Of a stretch of 64,000 bases of DNA, positions 1 through 13,200 are shown one piece after another. A program made the translations under genes and the position numbers. This DNA comes from Nyssa sinensis. Lineage: Eukaryota; Streptophyta; Magnoliopsida; Cornales; Nyssaceae. The notes beneath the pieces are model-generated. The model was not told where the DNA came from. It did not search any database and saw only the letters and a list, made by a program, of their open reading frames with translations. The stretch is from assembly GCA_008638375.1 (NCBI GenBank), contig VIRR01000516.1, positions 62,001 through 126,000 of the forward strand. Reading direction: 5' to 3'. Every line of letters begins with the position of its first letter. The first letter of the stretch is position 1.

Positions 1-1439
1 CCAAAAACATTTGTCATCTTTTCTCTTTGATTAGGTGGAATCTATTTCGAACCAGACTCCCATTTTACTGTCAATGCTGTCAATGATATTTGCCTAGGGG
101 ATTAGATCCTACTACCGGGCATGTACTGTTGAATCCCGAAGGATTTCAACCATCATAGGGGGTGGTACTTAGTACCGTTTATCTTATAAAACATTTATCA
201 CATGGCTACTTCAATAGAGGCTTTTCATGAATATTTAAAACATGAAATATACAATTTCTGCGATAGGGCTTCAATACTTGAAATAATCAAATTCAGAACA
301 TTTAAAAGAAATTTGCATTTTCAACCGAACATGCTAAATATTTCCAAGAAAGGAATTGAATATAAAACATTTAACCAGCATGTCATATCAGAGCAATTTA
401 AAAACAGGAATCAAAACTGAATTTGATATTCAAATGCTTCACATGACTTGAACTTAAAACTTCTTCAATTATTTGGAGTTAAATCTCCATTTCAAACACA
501 GGGTTACTCACCTCGGTCCTTTAAGGTTAGTGCTAAAAATGCGCTTTCCCACTTCCCCTGTAGTTCCTAAGAACAATTCATAAACAATCTCATCAACATC
601 ACATTCATCACAATATCACCTACTAATGCTTCTTATCTTATGCTTAGTTCGTATTAATCCTAACTGACTTCATAAATTTCTTATGTACTTAATTCAACTC
701 GTACTTTTAACCTATGACACATTTTAATGTGTTAGGAATTTAATTTATTTTAACTTTTAAAGCTACACTCTTCTAGTAGCTCCATTAACTTTAATTTAAA
801 TTTAATTACTTCACATGTTAACGCGGCGTGTCTTCTCGCACCTCATTTCCTCATACTTGCCTTAGTTTAGTACTTCGGCAATATTTCAGTTTATAGTTAT
901 CTGACAGATGCTATTCATCAAATTTTATGTCTCTTATTTTAGACACTTCTTTTGGTGGAATAGACTCTACCATTGAGTCCGGAACGTCGAAGAAAGTCAA
1001 TTTAGGCTTTCTTAGAATTTAATTCGGTTCAGGACATGTTAGGGGAAATTTGGTAATTTATACCTTAATGTGTCTAAATTTTTTGGAGTCCCGTCTCGTG
1101 AAACGGACCCCACCATTAGATTCAGAATGTTTCAAATAGTCAAAATCTACTATTTATTTATTTTATTTGGACCTCGTTTGACTCATTTATGAGACAGGGG
1201 TATTTTAGTCATTTGGACATTTTTACGGGTCTTTAAATTTTTCGGGACCTCATCTCATGTCGTAGACCTCACCAATGGACTTAGGAGGTCTGAGATAGTA
1301 GAAATACATATATAACTCATCTCATTTGGACACTGGGCCATTTTGGAGTATTTAATTTAATTAAGTAAATTAAATTAAATTAAATTCATAAAGAATAAGA
1401 TATATATATTTTGTGTGTAATAAATTAACGGATGAAATG

Positions 1440-1465
1440 GGTGGCACGCTGGCCAGCGTGCCACC
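1440..1465. repeat. Perfect 26-bp palindrome
   Basis: GGTGGCACGCTGG followed directly by its exact reverse complement, with no spacer. It lies in the part of R1 that differs from sister element X, about 130 bp before the tRNA-like segment. It could be a cruciform or a short inverted duplication. I know no family for it. Confidence 0.9.
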
Positions 1466-1590
1466 TCCCTCCCAATAGATACTACCATCGAATCTCCTTA
1501 GGTGCAGAATGCACCTTTTTATTCTTTTTATTTTTGATTTTATTTAATATATAATATATATAAACCTTGCCCCTTAGATGACACACGCAA

Positions 1591-1660
1591 GTGCGTGGCC
1601 GAGTGGTAAGAGAGGTGATAGGGCGCGTGAGGTCAGGGGTTCGAACCCCACTGACCGCAA
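1591..1660 (+). other. tRNA-like segment with Pol III box A and box B
   Basis: Box A TGGCCGAGTGG (1596-1606) and box B GGTTCGAACCC (1638-1648) both match the tRNA consensus, with a 31-nt gap. There is no plausible anticodon arm or acceptor stem. The T-arm instead extends into a GGTCAG/CTGACC stem. It is therefore not a functional tRNA, but a tRNA-derived SINE head or a Pol III-like relic carried by the LTR, antisense to it. Confidence 0.6.
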
Positions 1661-2758
1661 ATTTCCCCTTCCTTTTTAAAATTTAACACCGTTATACATA
1701 CATACGCGAAACAGGCCCAAAACAACGTCGTCGTTCTTAATGCGGTGGTAGTCCCAGATGTCACCACGTGTCCGAGCCAACCCGTCTAACTCGAAAGACG
1801 ACGAGTCGACTCAGCGTCGTCTTCCTCGTCAACCCGCGACTATTGCCCTAATTCCCGCGTTACATTTCTTCCATTTTCGTGGATTTTTGTTCAAGGAAAG
1901 CCTACTGTTTTTTATCCAAATAGTTTCTGGGACAGTAAGGATCATTTTGGGATCGGTTTTAGAGCTCGAACTGAGCTCAACCGTTCAGTGTGGACGTTTA
2001 TTCTTCAACCTGCAACTCAATGGTAAACCCTCATTTCTTCACCATTTTTAGCATGGTTTGGTTCTTTGTGACCCTCAAGGTATGGGGATTCAACCCCCAT
2101 TCTCAAAAACAAGCTTGGTGGTTGATTTTTAAGATGGGTCTTCAAGACCCGAACCTGCAACTCATGTTTTCATAGTCTTTTCTTTGGATTTTTGGTCACG
2201 TGTTGGGTTTATTAGAACCCTTATGGTCTCTACTTGAAGCCCCTATACACCAAAAATGGTTTGATTTCCATCGGATCAGACCTGCTTCAAGCAAGGTCCT
2301 CCCATGGCTGCCTTCTTGGTTTTATGTTTTTAAACTGTTTTCGAGCTCCCATTTAATGCTTGATCATCTCTAAATATAGTATAAACATCATACATACAAA
2401 ATCAAAAGCTAAAACAGTTCATACGTAGGTAAATTTTTAGAGAGAGAAATTATGGAATTTTTATGGATTTACCTCAGAGGTGGTATTCCTTCCTCATTCT
2501 TCTCATTTTTCTTCTCCCTCTAGCTTCTGTATTCCCTTCAGAAACTCCTCTCTCTCTTTTCGTGTGATGGAATGGTGTTGGGGGCAAGTGTATAAAATTA
2601 TGTGTATATATGCATATAAGCCCATGCTTGATTATGGTACTTCCTGAATTCCCCCACCAACTTGGTTAACTTGTGGCAGCTTCTTTTCTCAGATTTCTAC
2701 TGTTTTGGGGCAGGCCTTTAATGGCCGTTTATGTGTGTGTGTGTTTGTTTTGTTTTAC

Positions 2759-2784
2759 ATATATATATATATATATATATATAT
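2759..2784. repeat. AT dinucleotide microsatellite
   Basis: An uninterrupted AT run inside R1, followed by further AT-rich tracts to about 3000. The long overlapping ORF (2673-3047) merely reads this low-complexity DNA. Confidence 0.95.
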
Positions 2785-4412
2785 CCCACTCACATGATGC
2801 TCACACAACAACTCCTTTGGACACACACACACCTCAATACCCATTGAGTAATTGCATGCCTTTATATATAAATATATTCCTGTCTATGTATGTATATATA
2901 CATATACATATTTATGTATTTAAATATATATATATATATGGTAAATACACTTTGTATATTATTATTATTGTTATCATTATCTATATATATATATATATAC
3001 TAACATTAATTTCTTATATCATAATAATTAATTACTTTAAAAATTAATTATTCTTTTAAGTGTACACCCTTTATATTAATCCTTCGTACCCTCAAAATGC
3101 GTGCCCAATTCTTATACTCGTATCGATGATCGGCAGTTGACGTGAAAATAAAATTATCATCAAACCGACAAGTTGGTGATTGCAACGAAAGTGATGTACA
3201 GTCATCCTGACTTTTCAGGACTATTACTTAAAAGTCCGTGCGTCGGGTTTGAAACCGACCTCATTACTTAAGGCGTCAATTACTAATTTGACGCAACGGT
3301 TTAATAGTCCCTAACTCGGGTCGGGGTATTACATATTAATTACTAAGAAGGAAATTTAGCTTATAAACAAATCTATTCAGACTAAAACTTCACTCACTAA
3401 AAGTGCAAGGAAAAAGATAGGGATTAATATAAAGGAAGGAGGCCAAGGTAGTCTGGACAGAGAGAGAAGAAAGAGAGAAAAATCTAAGAAATTTCCTAAA
3501 TCTGCTCAAAAGAGGTAAAAGACTTAACTTTTTAAATTTATTTAAGTTTCTGCATATTAGTAAACATGTTAGGTTGCTTAGATAGAACTAAGAGCCTCTG
3601 TTATGGCGAGTTCAAGTGAACTGCCATTAACAAGCTCTCAAGCTTTGAACTAGAAATTAAGTCAAAAAACTCAAATATAAGAACAGGGGCTCAAACCATG
3701 AAGGAAATGATGCCCAAAAACCATTGGAATATGTTGTAAAGATCAAAGATGGACCACGAAACAGAGAGTTACTAGTTCGGCCATTAATGGCCAACCTTAG
3801 AAACAAGCCTCGAACACAACCCTATTAACGAGGGATAAAACCTCAGAGCTCAAGGAACTCAGCCGAACAAACCACAATGAAAATGGTGTCGAAATAACCA
3901 TTAACTAAACCATTTACAGTGAAGACTATTGAGATCTAGAACAACAACTTAAAGCCACATTCGAGACTTGAAACCAACGCAGAAATCTAACCATAGGAGT
4001 CGAATGGAAGGAACGCCAAACTTTGAATCAACCCAAAACTCCACAAAATATGAGTTGAAAAACTAGGGTTTTATAGTGCTACAGTGTTGAGACCCTTAGG
4101 GAGGATGACCCCATTAATTCAACTCGTGAATTGACTCGGTCGAGTCAACCAAATCATAATGAGTGAACTCAAGGCCGAGTTAGCTTAGTGAGCCAACACA
4201 TAAATGGAACGACACTATTTTAAACTTCAAACCCAAAACTACGTCATTTCAATCATGCAATTTAATTAATTAAAAGACCAATGGGTCTGTTTGGATACAC
4301 GAACATGAGGAAAATCTGATAATCACACCTAGAATAGGAATAACCTATCCCGATTATGCGAACTTATTTGTTGTTTGATTTCTGAACCCAATGAAGAAGA
4401 ATAAGCAACGCA

Positions 4413-4490
4413 TGTAGCTCCTGAAGGTCGAACCAATGACCTAACCACTGACCAAGACCTAATGGCTAAGGGTTCCACTACTAAGCTACA
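4413..4490 (-). other. Degenerate tRNA-like segment
   Basis: On the minus strand a box A-like TAGCTTAGTAGTGG lies near 4474-4487 and a box B-like TGGTTCGACC near 4426-4435. Ends with GTAGCT/AGCTAC complementarity resemble an acceptor stem. As in the other elements it lies antisense to its host LTR. Confidence 0.4.
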
Positions 4491-4515
4491 GCCGAAGTTG
4501 TGCTCATGTACCCAC

Positions 4516-4518
<3 letters not shown>

Positions 4519-4552
<34 letters not shown>
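4519..4552. repeat. AT dinucleotide microsatellite
   Basis: An uninterrupted AT run next to the tRNA-like segment of F. Confidence 0.95.
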
Positions 4553-4555
<3 letters not shown>

Positions 4556-4885
4556 ACCAATTTTAAAAAAACTTAACTTCTTGTATTTACATTTAGACGC
4601 CTAAGAGATGTCCTAAATTAGATTAAGGCCCAAACTATAAATTAATAAATTCAAAAAGGCCCTCCTAAATTAGAAAAATAGTTATTTTAAAATAAAAACT
4701 TCTGGAAATTACACCAAGGCCCCAGATTTTTGATAAATTACAAAAGTACTCCTAAAAGTGTCAAAATGACCTTTTTACCCCTAAACAAATACAAAAAATG
4801 ACATTTACAACCCTACAAACTATATTTAGCATAATTAATGTTATATATGACCAAATTAAGATCCAAAAGAACCTACGTTAAGGTT

Positions 4886-7523
4886 TGTCAAATCCCGGCA
4901 CCCCACCCTACGCAGATGTAAAAGATGTGATGCTAGTTAACCACCTTGCCAGTCCTCTTACCGACAATGCGACCAACCAAAGGCAAATTTCTTAACTTTA
5001 TAATGAATTACATTCCAAATGTAGGGTCAAAGCAACGAAAATTTAAAAGCCTTTTAATTATCAATCCGAGTCGGAAATGCAACTCATCTAAACACATCAA
5101 AATACGTCTATAATCAGTCACCTAATATCTCTAAAGTACTACTAATATACATGAGCCATGTCCAAATGCATCTATTGTATATCAATGAATTCAATAATAT
5201 AGTACCACGAACCTGAATAGCATGATTCAATCCACAATAATCCAAGTCTTTATAATTTATTACCATCAAATCCTTCCTTGGGATGCCTCCAGCCTACTAG
5301 TTTCATTTCTTTGTGCCTTCTAATCTAATGGAGATAAATCCTGAAAAATGTTAAGATAGAGTGAGCTTAAACAAACCCAGTGAGTAACATAGGTTACCTG
5401 CCATAAGTTTTAAAACCAGTTCTTGTTTATAAAGAACATGAATAGTTCAATCACGTAAGAGATAACAGTTTCATAAATCCACTTTTAAATGTAGTTTAAG
5501 TAGCACAAAACTGAACTGACTGAATGAAACAAACTAATCAGAACGGAATAGAACAGAACTGGATGCCAATATATAAATCAGACGCATAGGCATATCATTA
5601 AGTATGTTTGAGCCTTTCCCAACTGCCCATAATCAAACACTCGTGGGGCCTCTACCCTCTGGTTTTTGCTCACAAAACAGATCAGAACGGAACAAGACAG
5701 AATTGAGCAAAACAGAACAAAACTGAACAGGATGCCAATCAGGCATGTCATCAAATATGTTTGAGCCTATCCCAACTGCCTATAAGCGGACACTCATGGG
5801 GCCTCTACCCTCTGGGTTTTGCTCTGGCCTACTTAAGTCATACCGTTCAATCCTGTGTTGGGCCCAAGAGTCAAGACAGAATAGAATAAAATCAAAACAA
5901 AATAGAAGAGCAGAACAGAATGGAATCATGCTAAGTGTTATCCAGTACAAAGTATATGCATTTAAGTATTTGCATTTAAGTAATGCAGTATATGAAAATG
6001 CTATGATAGTTAAAATATCACCAAGTCAAAAGTTCCAAGTTACTCACAAACTTTTACGCTTATCTTCATTTATAGATGTTCTCTAGATACTCCATTAGGC
6101 ACATCCTTGCATTTCCTAAACAATCATCATCAATCACAAAAATATAAGAATTCATCCATTCATGAATTATTTATCATCTTAGGAATCTATCAGATCACCT
6201 AATTAAGTCCATTGGCCTATTACCCATTTATTGGGTTTCAACTTAGGCTATTGAATTCCTTAATTAACCTTAGTAGCTTTTAGAATTATAATCTAAGTCA
6301 TTTTGACTTCATTCATTATTAATTAATCACTTAGTTAACCTTAGGGGCAAAATGGTAATTTTTTATTCTTGCCTCGGACCTTATCTTGGTACTCAGAATA
6401 TTTCACATGTCCTTTATATAAATTTTTTAGTCTTTTGTATTTCATTTGGTAGCTGTTTTAGATTACTAGGACACATCGGTCATATCCCATTTCATACGTT
6501 GACTGTTTTTTAGTCTTATTTAGATCCTTAATTCACATTACTATGCTTATGACAGTTAATTATATCAAATTGACCATTTTTTGGATTTATTCGGCCTTTA
6601 CTTTGTATTTCCTATGCTTAGGGGTATTTTGGTCATTTTACATCTATGGTGGGACCATCTTAGAGTCCCCAGATGTCCAATTTGACATTTCTATTGTGTC
6701 CAAAACGTCCAAAAATGTTAAAATAGCTTCTTCCGGATCTCAATTTGGACTTTAGTTGCCTTATTTAGGGTCCAAGGGTAAAATGGTCATTTTACCCTAT
6801 TTATAAAATAATTTAATTAATTATTAAATTATTTTTTAGGGATTTACTTGAATTAAATTCCCAAAAGTTAGGCCATAACAGAATTATCCAAAGGCTTAGG
6901 GCTCAAATTCAAATTATTAAAAGTAGTGGTTTATTTTTAATTTAAAACGAGTGAACCAATGGGTTCATTGGTTCTAACCCTAGACCGGCCCAAGTGGCCT
7001 CTGAACCAACCAGTTCAGGCCACTCTAGCGAACCGGAATAGCATACCCCAAATATTCATATCCATGATTTGGGAAATTCTGATGTCAATTTCTGATTTAT
7101 TAATCTTGTCACCAAACAATCCAAGTTTAAATTTTAAAAGCCAAACCTATACGCCCAAAATGGCGTAGTTCAGTTTACCCAATTTATGTCCAATCTGGTC
7201 CCGAGCCAACCCAAAATCTGACCCGTCACTCAAAACGGACCTGTTCTTCACCACGACTTTCTGGCCAACTTTCGGCGTCTTCTCCGGCGCCGGTAACTAT
7301 TTTCGGTGGGGTTCTATCTTATTTTCAACGGGGTTTGATTCTAAAATTCATGGGGATTTCATATCTAATGTTTGTTTTTCAATTAGCTTCTGCCCTAAGC
7401 TTGAAATAAGGCATCATAGTCGGGCTCTAGCGAGGGCCCGACTTTCCGGCGGACCACCATTTTCTTATTTTGTGGTGTTTTAGCCACTATTTTGGCCCCA
7501 ATTTCTTCCTATAGGTTTCTGGG
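4886..7523 (-). repeat. Element A, first segment (long solo LTR)
   Basis: The plus-strand start TGTCAAATCCCGGCACCCC matches the starts of D1 and D2. AGGTT (4881-4885) lies directly before it and again at 26700-26704 after A's terminal GGGGTATTACA. Removing the nested insertions leaves about 3.8 kb, in line with the other long elements. No coding capacity is seen. Modules (about 6300-6780) and a conserved AACCAGTTCAGG-type block (about 7000) are recognisable. The segment stops at CTGGG (7519-7523), where the Gypsy starts. Confidence 0.8.
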
Positions 7524-9431
7524 TGTAAAGATCCGTAAATTTTTTTTATTAACAAGAATAAATATTTTTATATATAAATTAAAATTTAACTAACTAATTA
7601 AATTAGTTGAGGTATAAAATCTGCCCAACAAAAATTTGAGTACATGTATATGGGTAGGAAATAAAATAATGTACAAGGCAATTAGGTTGAAAAAAAAACA
7701 GACAAGAAAAGAAAAAAAAAAGAAATGAATGTGTGTGGCGGTGGTTTATGTAAGGAAAAAAAAAGGGGCAAAGGTGTGGTTGAAAGTCAACCACACACTG
7801 TTTACTTTTAAAAACACACAGCTCACACAAAACACACACACACTCACGTTCCAGAAGATAGCGATGTGAAGAAGCAGAGAAGAAAATAAGAAAACAAGAA
7901 AAAAAAAAAAAGGAAGAAGAAAAAGGGAAAGAATTTGGCAAGTCACTCGAGCTTTCGTGAGGGTCGAGTTCTACTACCATTTTCTTTGATTTTGAGCGCT
8001 TTAAAAGGAAAGAAAATCAAAGAAAACTTTGTCAAAATTGTACAAAAGTGAGGTAGGGTTTCTAAAACTTATGAAATAGGAATGAATAGCGTGCTAGAGG
8101 ACATTCATTCATAAAAGCATGCTAGGATTGCCATGTTATGTGTTAGATTTCAATTTTGTTAATTAATATGTATGTGAAGCATGCCCATACATTCTCAAAT
8201 TGAAATATGTGTTTATATTAGGGTTGTTGGGACCCTAAGTATGTGTTTTTATTAAATAAAATTGTTACCGCTCAGACTTGTGAGGAGTGTGGAGTGAGAT
8301 TATAAAAAAAAAAATTAATTATTTGTTTTGTACATAGAAAAAACATTAAGAAAAATCCTTGAAAGGATTAAATAATGAGTGAGAATGAAAAGAACCAAGA
8401 GTGTTGGTTTAGAACGCGTTTTGTGTGCTTATGAGATGATGTGAGTACTCAAAATGTTGTAGTGTGGATTGAGTTATGAATATGTATATCCGAGGCTCGA
8501 CGGTTGAGTCGAGAGTCCCGCGTGGTGGTACATGTTATGGTTGCCTATAGGTTAGTACCTGTGAAACCATGTTTCGCTATATCGGAGGTGAGGTGATTAC
8601 TTGATGAGTGATGAATTAGGACTTTGGTATTGTTTTGAGTTTTTAATAAAACCTAGAGATTTAGGAATTTGGTTGTCGTTTGAATGAATTCAAGTGGAAC
8701 TTAAGTAAATCTCATAAAACGTAATAAGACAATTATTGATTCTGTATATACTTAATTGATTATAAATTTTCATAGCATGCCACCCACCGAGCACAAGCAT
8801 ACACTTTTATGCAACGTTCACGTTTCGTTTGTTTTAGTTATCCTACTGGGGTACTGACCCCTACCAGATACAGGTACCGGAGCAGATCCCGCGTCTTGAG
8901 GAGTACATGTTGATAGGCTTGATGTGCCTCTTCCTTTTGGGCTTACTTGATGTATACGAAGACATACTATGATGTTCATGGAGTGTTCTCCATTTTTTTT
9001 TGTTAATCATGTAGTATGGAATTCGTATATTTCTTGGGATATGTAAATGAGATTGATATGTATTTTGGGACATGACGTAGTAACTTAGAAATGAATTTCA
9101 TATATAGATATGTATGTATTATAATGTATGATAAGTAGGATTAGAAAGAGATGAAATGACGTATGTATTAAATTATATAATTGTTGTACGTAGATTATTA
9201 GGTTGGCATGAAAGGAAAAACTAGCCAATAATTAGGGCGAACCCTTTCAATTTTTTTTTAAATCTTGGCTTCTAGAAACTCTCATATTTGTTATCCTTAA
9301 TCGATTTCCACACTTAAACTTATATATCTTTTACTATTAAAATCTAGTGAAAAATTTTAATTAATTTAATAATTTTAATTTAACTTAGTTTAAATATCAT
9401 ACATTCTGTTTATGGGGCCCAGGGCATGACA
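7524..9431 (+). repeat. Gypsy 5' LTR
   Basis: It begins TGTAAAGATCCG and ends GGGCATGACA, and is matched along its length by 19884-21786 (1,908 versus 1,903 bp). A purine-rich stretch at 7680-7940 corresponds to the transcribed leader. The minus-strand ORFs 7603-7980 and 7746-7946 only read this tract. Confidence 0.95.
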
Positions 9432-9434
9432 AAA

Positions 9435-9446
9435 TGGTATCAGAGC
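9435..9446 (+). other. Primer-binding site, initiator tRNA-Met
   Basis: TGGTATCAGAGC begins three bases after the 5' LTR end, the usual plant Ty3/Gypsy complement to the 3' end of tRNA-iMet. Confidence 0.95.
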
Positions 9447-9767
9447 CCAAGGTTTAAATACGTAGGGGCGATGGTATTGGGTACAAAAAAAAAAAAAAAG
9501 ATAATTTTTTTTGAAACATGATTTGATAAAAATATGTGGTACATGATGTTGAATGTGCATGTTGATATGGTATAGGTGATAACATGATTATGTGTTGGCA
9601 TGACTGGGTGAAATGCATAAAGTATGTGTTACTTGTGTTGATGTAAATACATGTTAGCTGATTATGTGCATGCGGGGTATATGACACACAGTGGGAACAT
9701 GCAAGGTATTAAACTTTCATTTGAAAAACAGTCTTAATAGAAATATTTATTTTCTATCGTATAGAAA

Positions 9768-11060
9768 ATGCCGCCAAAAGATAGTGGATGGAGTAAAGGG
9801 AGAGCTGTCGAATCTGAGCCTCTATTTCCTACACATAGTGAGGAGCAGGTAGGTGAGAGCATCGAGGGAGAGAATGACCCTTCACCACCTCCACATATTG
9901 AGCAGCAAGGTGCGAGAATTGAGTTTGTAGATCCACATGTACCTTTACAGATGCCTCCACAAAGCATTTTAGGGGCACAGATCCATTCGCCACAGATCAT
10001 TGGCTGAGAGATGTGTCTAGACTACTAGATACAGTGCATATCATGAAGGATGATCTCCAAGTTGACTTCGCATCTATCTTACTTATGAGCGAGGCCTTAG
10101 TTTGGTAGGAGTCAGTGAGGAACACCATGGTAGAAAGTGGGATGTATTTTGCACAGCTTTTCTAGAGAAGTTTTTTCCGACAGTTGCTAGAGCATCATTA
10201 CGTCAGGAGTTCCTTCACTTGCATCAGGTGACATGATCGTAGGTCAGTATGAGGCACGTTTTTCTCTCCTAGCTTGATATGCACCAAAGGCCATTATTGA
10301 TGAGATTGACCGGGCACGACTGTTTGAGTTGGGACTCAGGCCAGCGATTAAAACCTTGGTGGTTCCATTAAATCTCCATACGATGAGTGAGGTGTATAAT
10401 AGGGCACACCTAATTGAGGCCTACCAGTGGGTCAGTAGACCAGTTAAGATTCACCAGCAATTGAGGGGTATAGCTACAGGTTATTATCTCAACCGACGGA
10501 ATAGGAAGAGAATGAGATATGGGGCATCTACTTCTCAGGGGTTTACTCCGCAGCAACAATAGTTGACTTTTTCATCTTCCTCTACACCTAGTAGGACGGC
10601 TCAGGGAGTGATTATATGTTACCAATGCCGACAGCCTAGATATGTGAGGACTAAGTGTCCACAGTTACGACAACAGCAGCCTTGGAGACAGGGATAGTCT
10701 TAGAGTACTAGTAGAGGGCACATTTCCGCACTGAGTCAGAGTCAGTCTATAGAAGTTAGCCATAGATGGGGATAGAGTAGGGGACAGTCTCAGGGTAGGG
10801 GAAAGCCCCCTATGTGTTTTCATTGTGGTGTCACTGGACACATTCAGAGGTATTGTCCTGCACTTGTGGGGGCAAGGGCTCTCTTAGTTCATCAACCTGG
10901 TTATTATCCACAACCTTTGTAGTTTTTTCTAAGTTATCCTTCTTTACCTCCAATTTCGGCATATTCTGCACAGAGTTCTTGACCTTCTATAGGTTCATCT
11001 TCTTTTTCAGCGTCTAGATCCCCTCATTACTCACCAGGGTACTAGTTGTCAGGACATAGT
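9768..11060 (+). pseudogene. gag: Gypsy gag (capsid/nucleocapsid), broken
   Basis: The frame opens with MPPKDSG at 9768, a usual gag start, and breaks by stop or frameshift near 10004. Capsid-like sequence continues in other frames (a MSEALVW segment near 10085; the open stretch 10329-10562). Two nucleocapsid zinc knuckles are visible. The second (10815-10856) is an intact C-X2-C-X4-H-X4-C. In the first (about 10617-10658) the expected His is Tyr. Gag would form the particle and bind element RNA. Several stops exclude a functional product. Confidence 0.85.
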
Positions 11061-11099
11061 ACCATCTCCAACTTAGGGCAAGGTTTATGCACTTATTAC

Positions 11100-11794
11100 T
11101 ACGACAGATCCTTCAGCTGGACCATCTGTGGTTCGAGGTACAGTCTTGATTTTTAGCTCTTGGGCACATGTATTGATTGACACGGGTGCCTCACATTCGT
11201 TTATATCATCATCATTTGCATCTACTTTGGGATTTTAGATATCTTTATTAGACATTCCACTTCATGTTATGACTCCGATTGGGGGTCGACTTTCTCTCAG
11301 ACGAGTGGATCGTTCTTGTGAGATCGAGGTGGCTGATCATCGTTTTATCTTTGATTTCATTGTTCTTGATATAAATGTCTTTGATTTGATTCTGGGTATG
11401 GATTGGTTGTCTACCTATCGAGCTACCATTGATTGTTTCTATAATAGTGTTACTATCTGCACTCCCGAGGGAGATCTTTTTCATTTCTTAGGGGAACGAA
11501 GTGATTTCAATACTCCAAGAGTGTGGGATTCACATGGCTTAGGTGAACTTAGTTTTATGTTTGCTAGTTGGGTAACTGATGTTGGGGATGACAGTCGTGA
11601 GGAGTTACCATCGATAGTGAGGGATTTTGAGAATGTTTTTCCAGATGATTTGTATGAGTTACCGCCACCTAGAGAGATTGAGTTTTCTATTGAGCTTTTT
11701 CTGGGTACTACACTTATCTCTTTGGCACCATATCAGATGGCTCCGGCAGAATTACTTGAGCTGAAGTCTTAGATAGAGGATCTATTGCATAAGG
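11100..11794 (+). pseudogene. pol: Gypsy protease and start of reverse transcriptase
   Basis: The active-site motif IDTGASHS lies near 11176-11199 (DTGA at 11179-11190). A 167-codon open frame (11269-11772) carries the usual post-protease ILGMDWLS segment. At 11770 a stop replaces the Gln expected in the RT N-terminal helix. D1 interrupts pol directly afterwards, and the same reading resumes at 17145. The product would be the aspartic protease that processes Gag-Pol. Confidence 0.88.
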
Positions 11795-12399
11795 TGTCAC
11801 ATCCCGAACCCCACCCTACGCGGATTTCGAGGACGTGACTGCCAGTTGGTCGCGACGCGACCAACCAAAGGCAAATTCTGAACTTTTCGACAAATTGCAC
11901 TCCAACTGTAGGGTCAGATGCAGCGGAATTTAAAACTTTTTCTTTGTGTCACGAGAATGCAACTCACTTATCCATCATAAGTATATGTATCACAGAGCAA
12001 GACTAAATCCAGTCAGTCAACAATTCTAATCTCAGAGCATATCTAAAATCAAGCATATAACAACAGAGCAGATCTAATATCTCTAGAGTACCATTAGTTC
12101 CATGAGCCATGTCTATCTAGTATATAACAGTCAAGTCAGTCATAACATACCACTCACCGGAATAACCAGGTTCAATCCACAATAAACCAGTCTCTACAAT
12201 TCAGTGCCGTCAGATCCTTACTTGCGATGCCACTTAGCCTATTCACGTCATGTCACAGTACCATCTAATCCAATGGAGGTAATTCCTGAAAAACGTCAGA
12301 ATAATAGGGTGAGCTTAAATAAGCCCAGTGAGTAACACAGATTCCCTATCATGGGTTTCAAAACCAGTTTTGTGCTTCCAAGGCACATGGATAATTTAG

Positions 12400-13200
12400 T
12401 CATTTCAAAAATAACTATTTTTATAAGTCCATTTCATAAGCAGTCTAGTACAATAAAACAGAATCGAACAGACAATACAAACGGATCGGAACATGACATA
12501 ACCAATCGGTCAGAACAATAACTCTTGCTAATATATCGGTCAAGACACAGACTCTTCATTAACGAAACGAATCATAACGGAACTGGACCATATATCAATC
12601 AAGACAGACAGATCATCAACGGACGGAACATGTCGGAACCGGACGGAACATATCAATCGAGGCAGACATAACATTAACGGACGGAATATAACGGAATCGA
12701 ACGGAAACAATACATCAGTCAAGCAAAGGCATATCGCGAACGGATAAAATTATAACGGAACTAAACGGAAACAATACACTAATCAGGACACAGGCAAATC
12801 AGGAACAGGACACAACATAACGGAACTGGGTAGAAACAATATAATAATCAAGTCAGGGACACATCACTGTCGGAACTAATCATAACTGGGCTGAACAATA
12901 TTTCAATCAAGACAGACGTATCATCAACGGACAATACACAACGGAACTGGACCATATATCAATCAAGACAGACACATTATCAATGAACGGAACATGACAG
13001 AATCGAACAGAACAAAACATCAGTCAAAACAAAGACATATCATTAACGGACAGATCATAACGGAACTGGACCATATTTCAATCAAGACAGACTTAACATC
13101 ATTACGGACCGAACATGTCAGAACCGGACGGAACATAACAACCGAGGCAGACATATCATTAACGGACAGCACATAACCGAACTGAACGGAATTCCTAATT
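12400..13200. repeat. Degenerate ACGGAAC-rich array
   Basis: Irregular repetition of units containing AACGGAACTGGACC and ATCAATCAAGACAGAC. The equivalent part of D2 has expanded into regular tandem arrays. Confidence 0.8.

Larger units (their letters stand above)
1..3333 (-). repeat. R1: right-hand part of a long LTR-like element
   Basis: The sequence is colinear by eye with 55593-58714, the inner and terminal part of complete element X. On the plus strand it ends in GGGTCGGGGTATTACA, the usual right end of this superfamily, followed by TATTA (3334-3338), a possible half of a TSD whose partner is off-window. Read as an LTR it lies on the minus strand. It contains several copies of the shared module (about 940-1330), a tRNA-like segment (1591-1660) absent from X, CT-rich stretches near 2500-2560 and an AT microsatellite. 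The ORF at 1758-2051 (97 codons) has no counterpart in sister elements and is treated as chance. Confidence 0.8.
3334..4885 (+). repeat. F (left piece): old plus-oriented LTR-like sequence
   Basis: No gene is seen. The piece has a TATA-like AATATAAAGG near 3428, a purine-rich leader (3459-3485), a degenerate tRNA-like segment on the minus strand (4413-4490), an AT microsatellite and reverse-complement copies of the shared module near 4600-4880. This order matches plus-oriented LTRs such as E. It is interrupted at 4885, where element A begins, and resumes at 26705 beyond A's second TSD copy. The start of F was not found. Confidence 0.55.

Noticed and set aside
1591..1660. Functional tRNA-Ser/Leu gene
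   Set aside because: Boxes A and B match, but there is no anticodon arm, acceptor stem or Pol III T-run in the right place.
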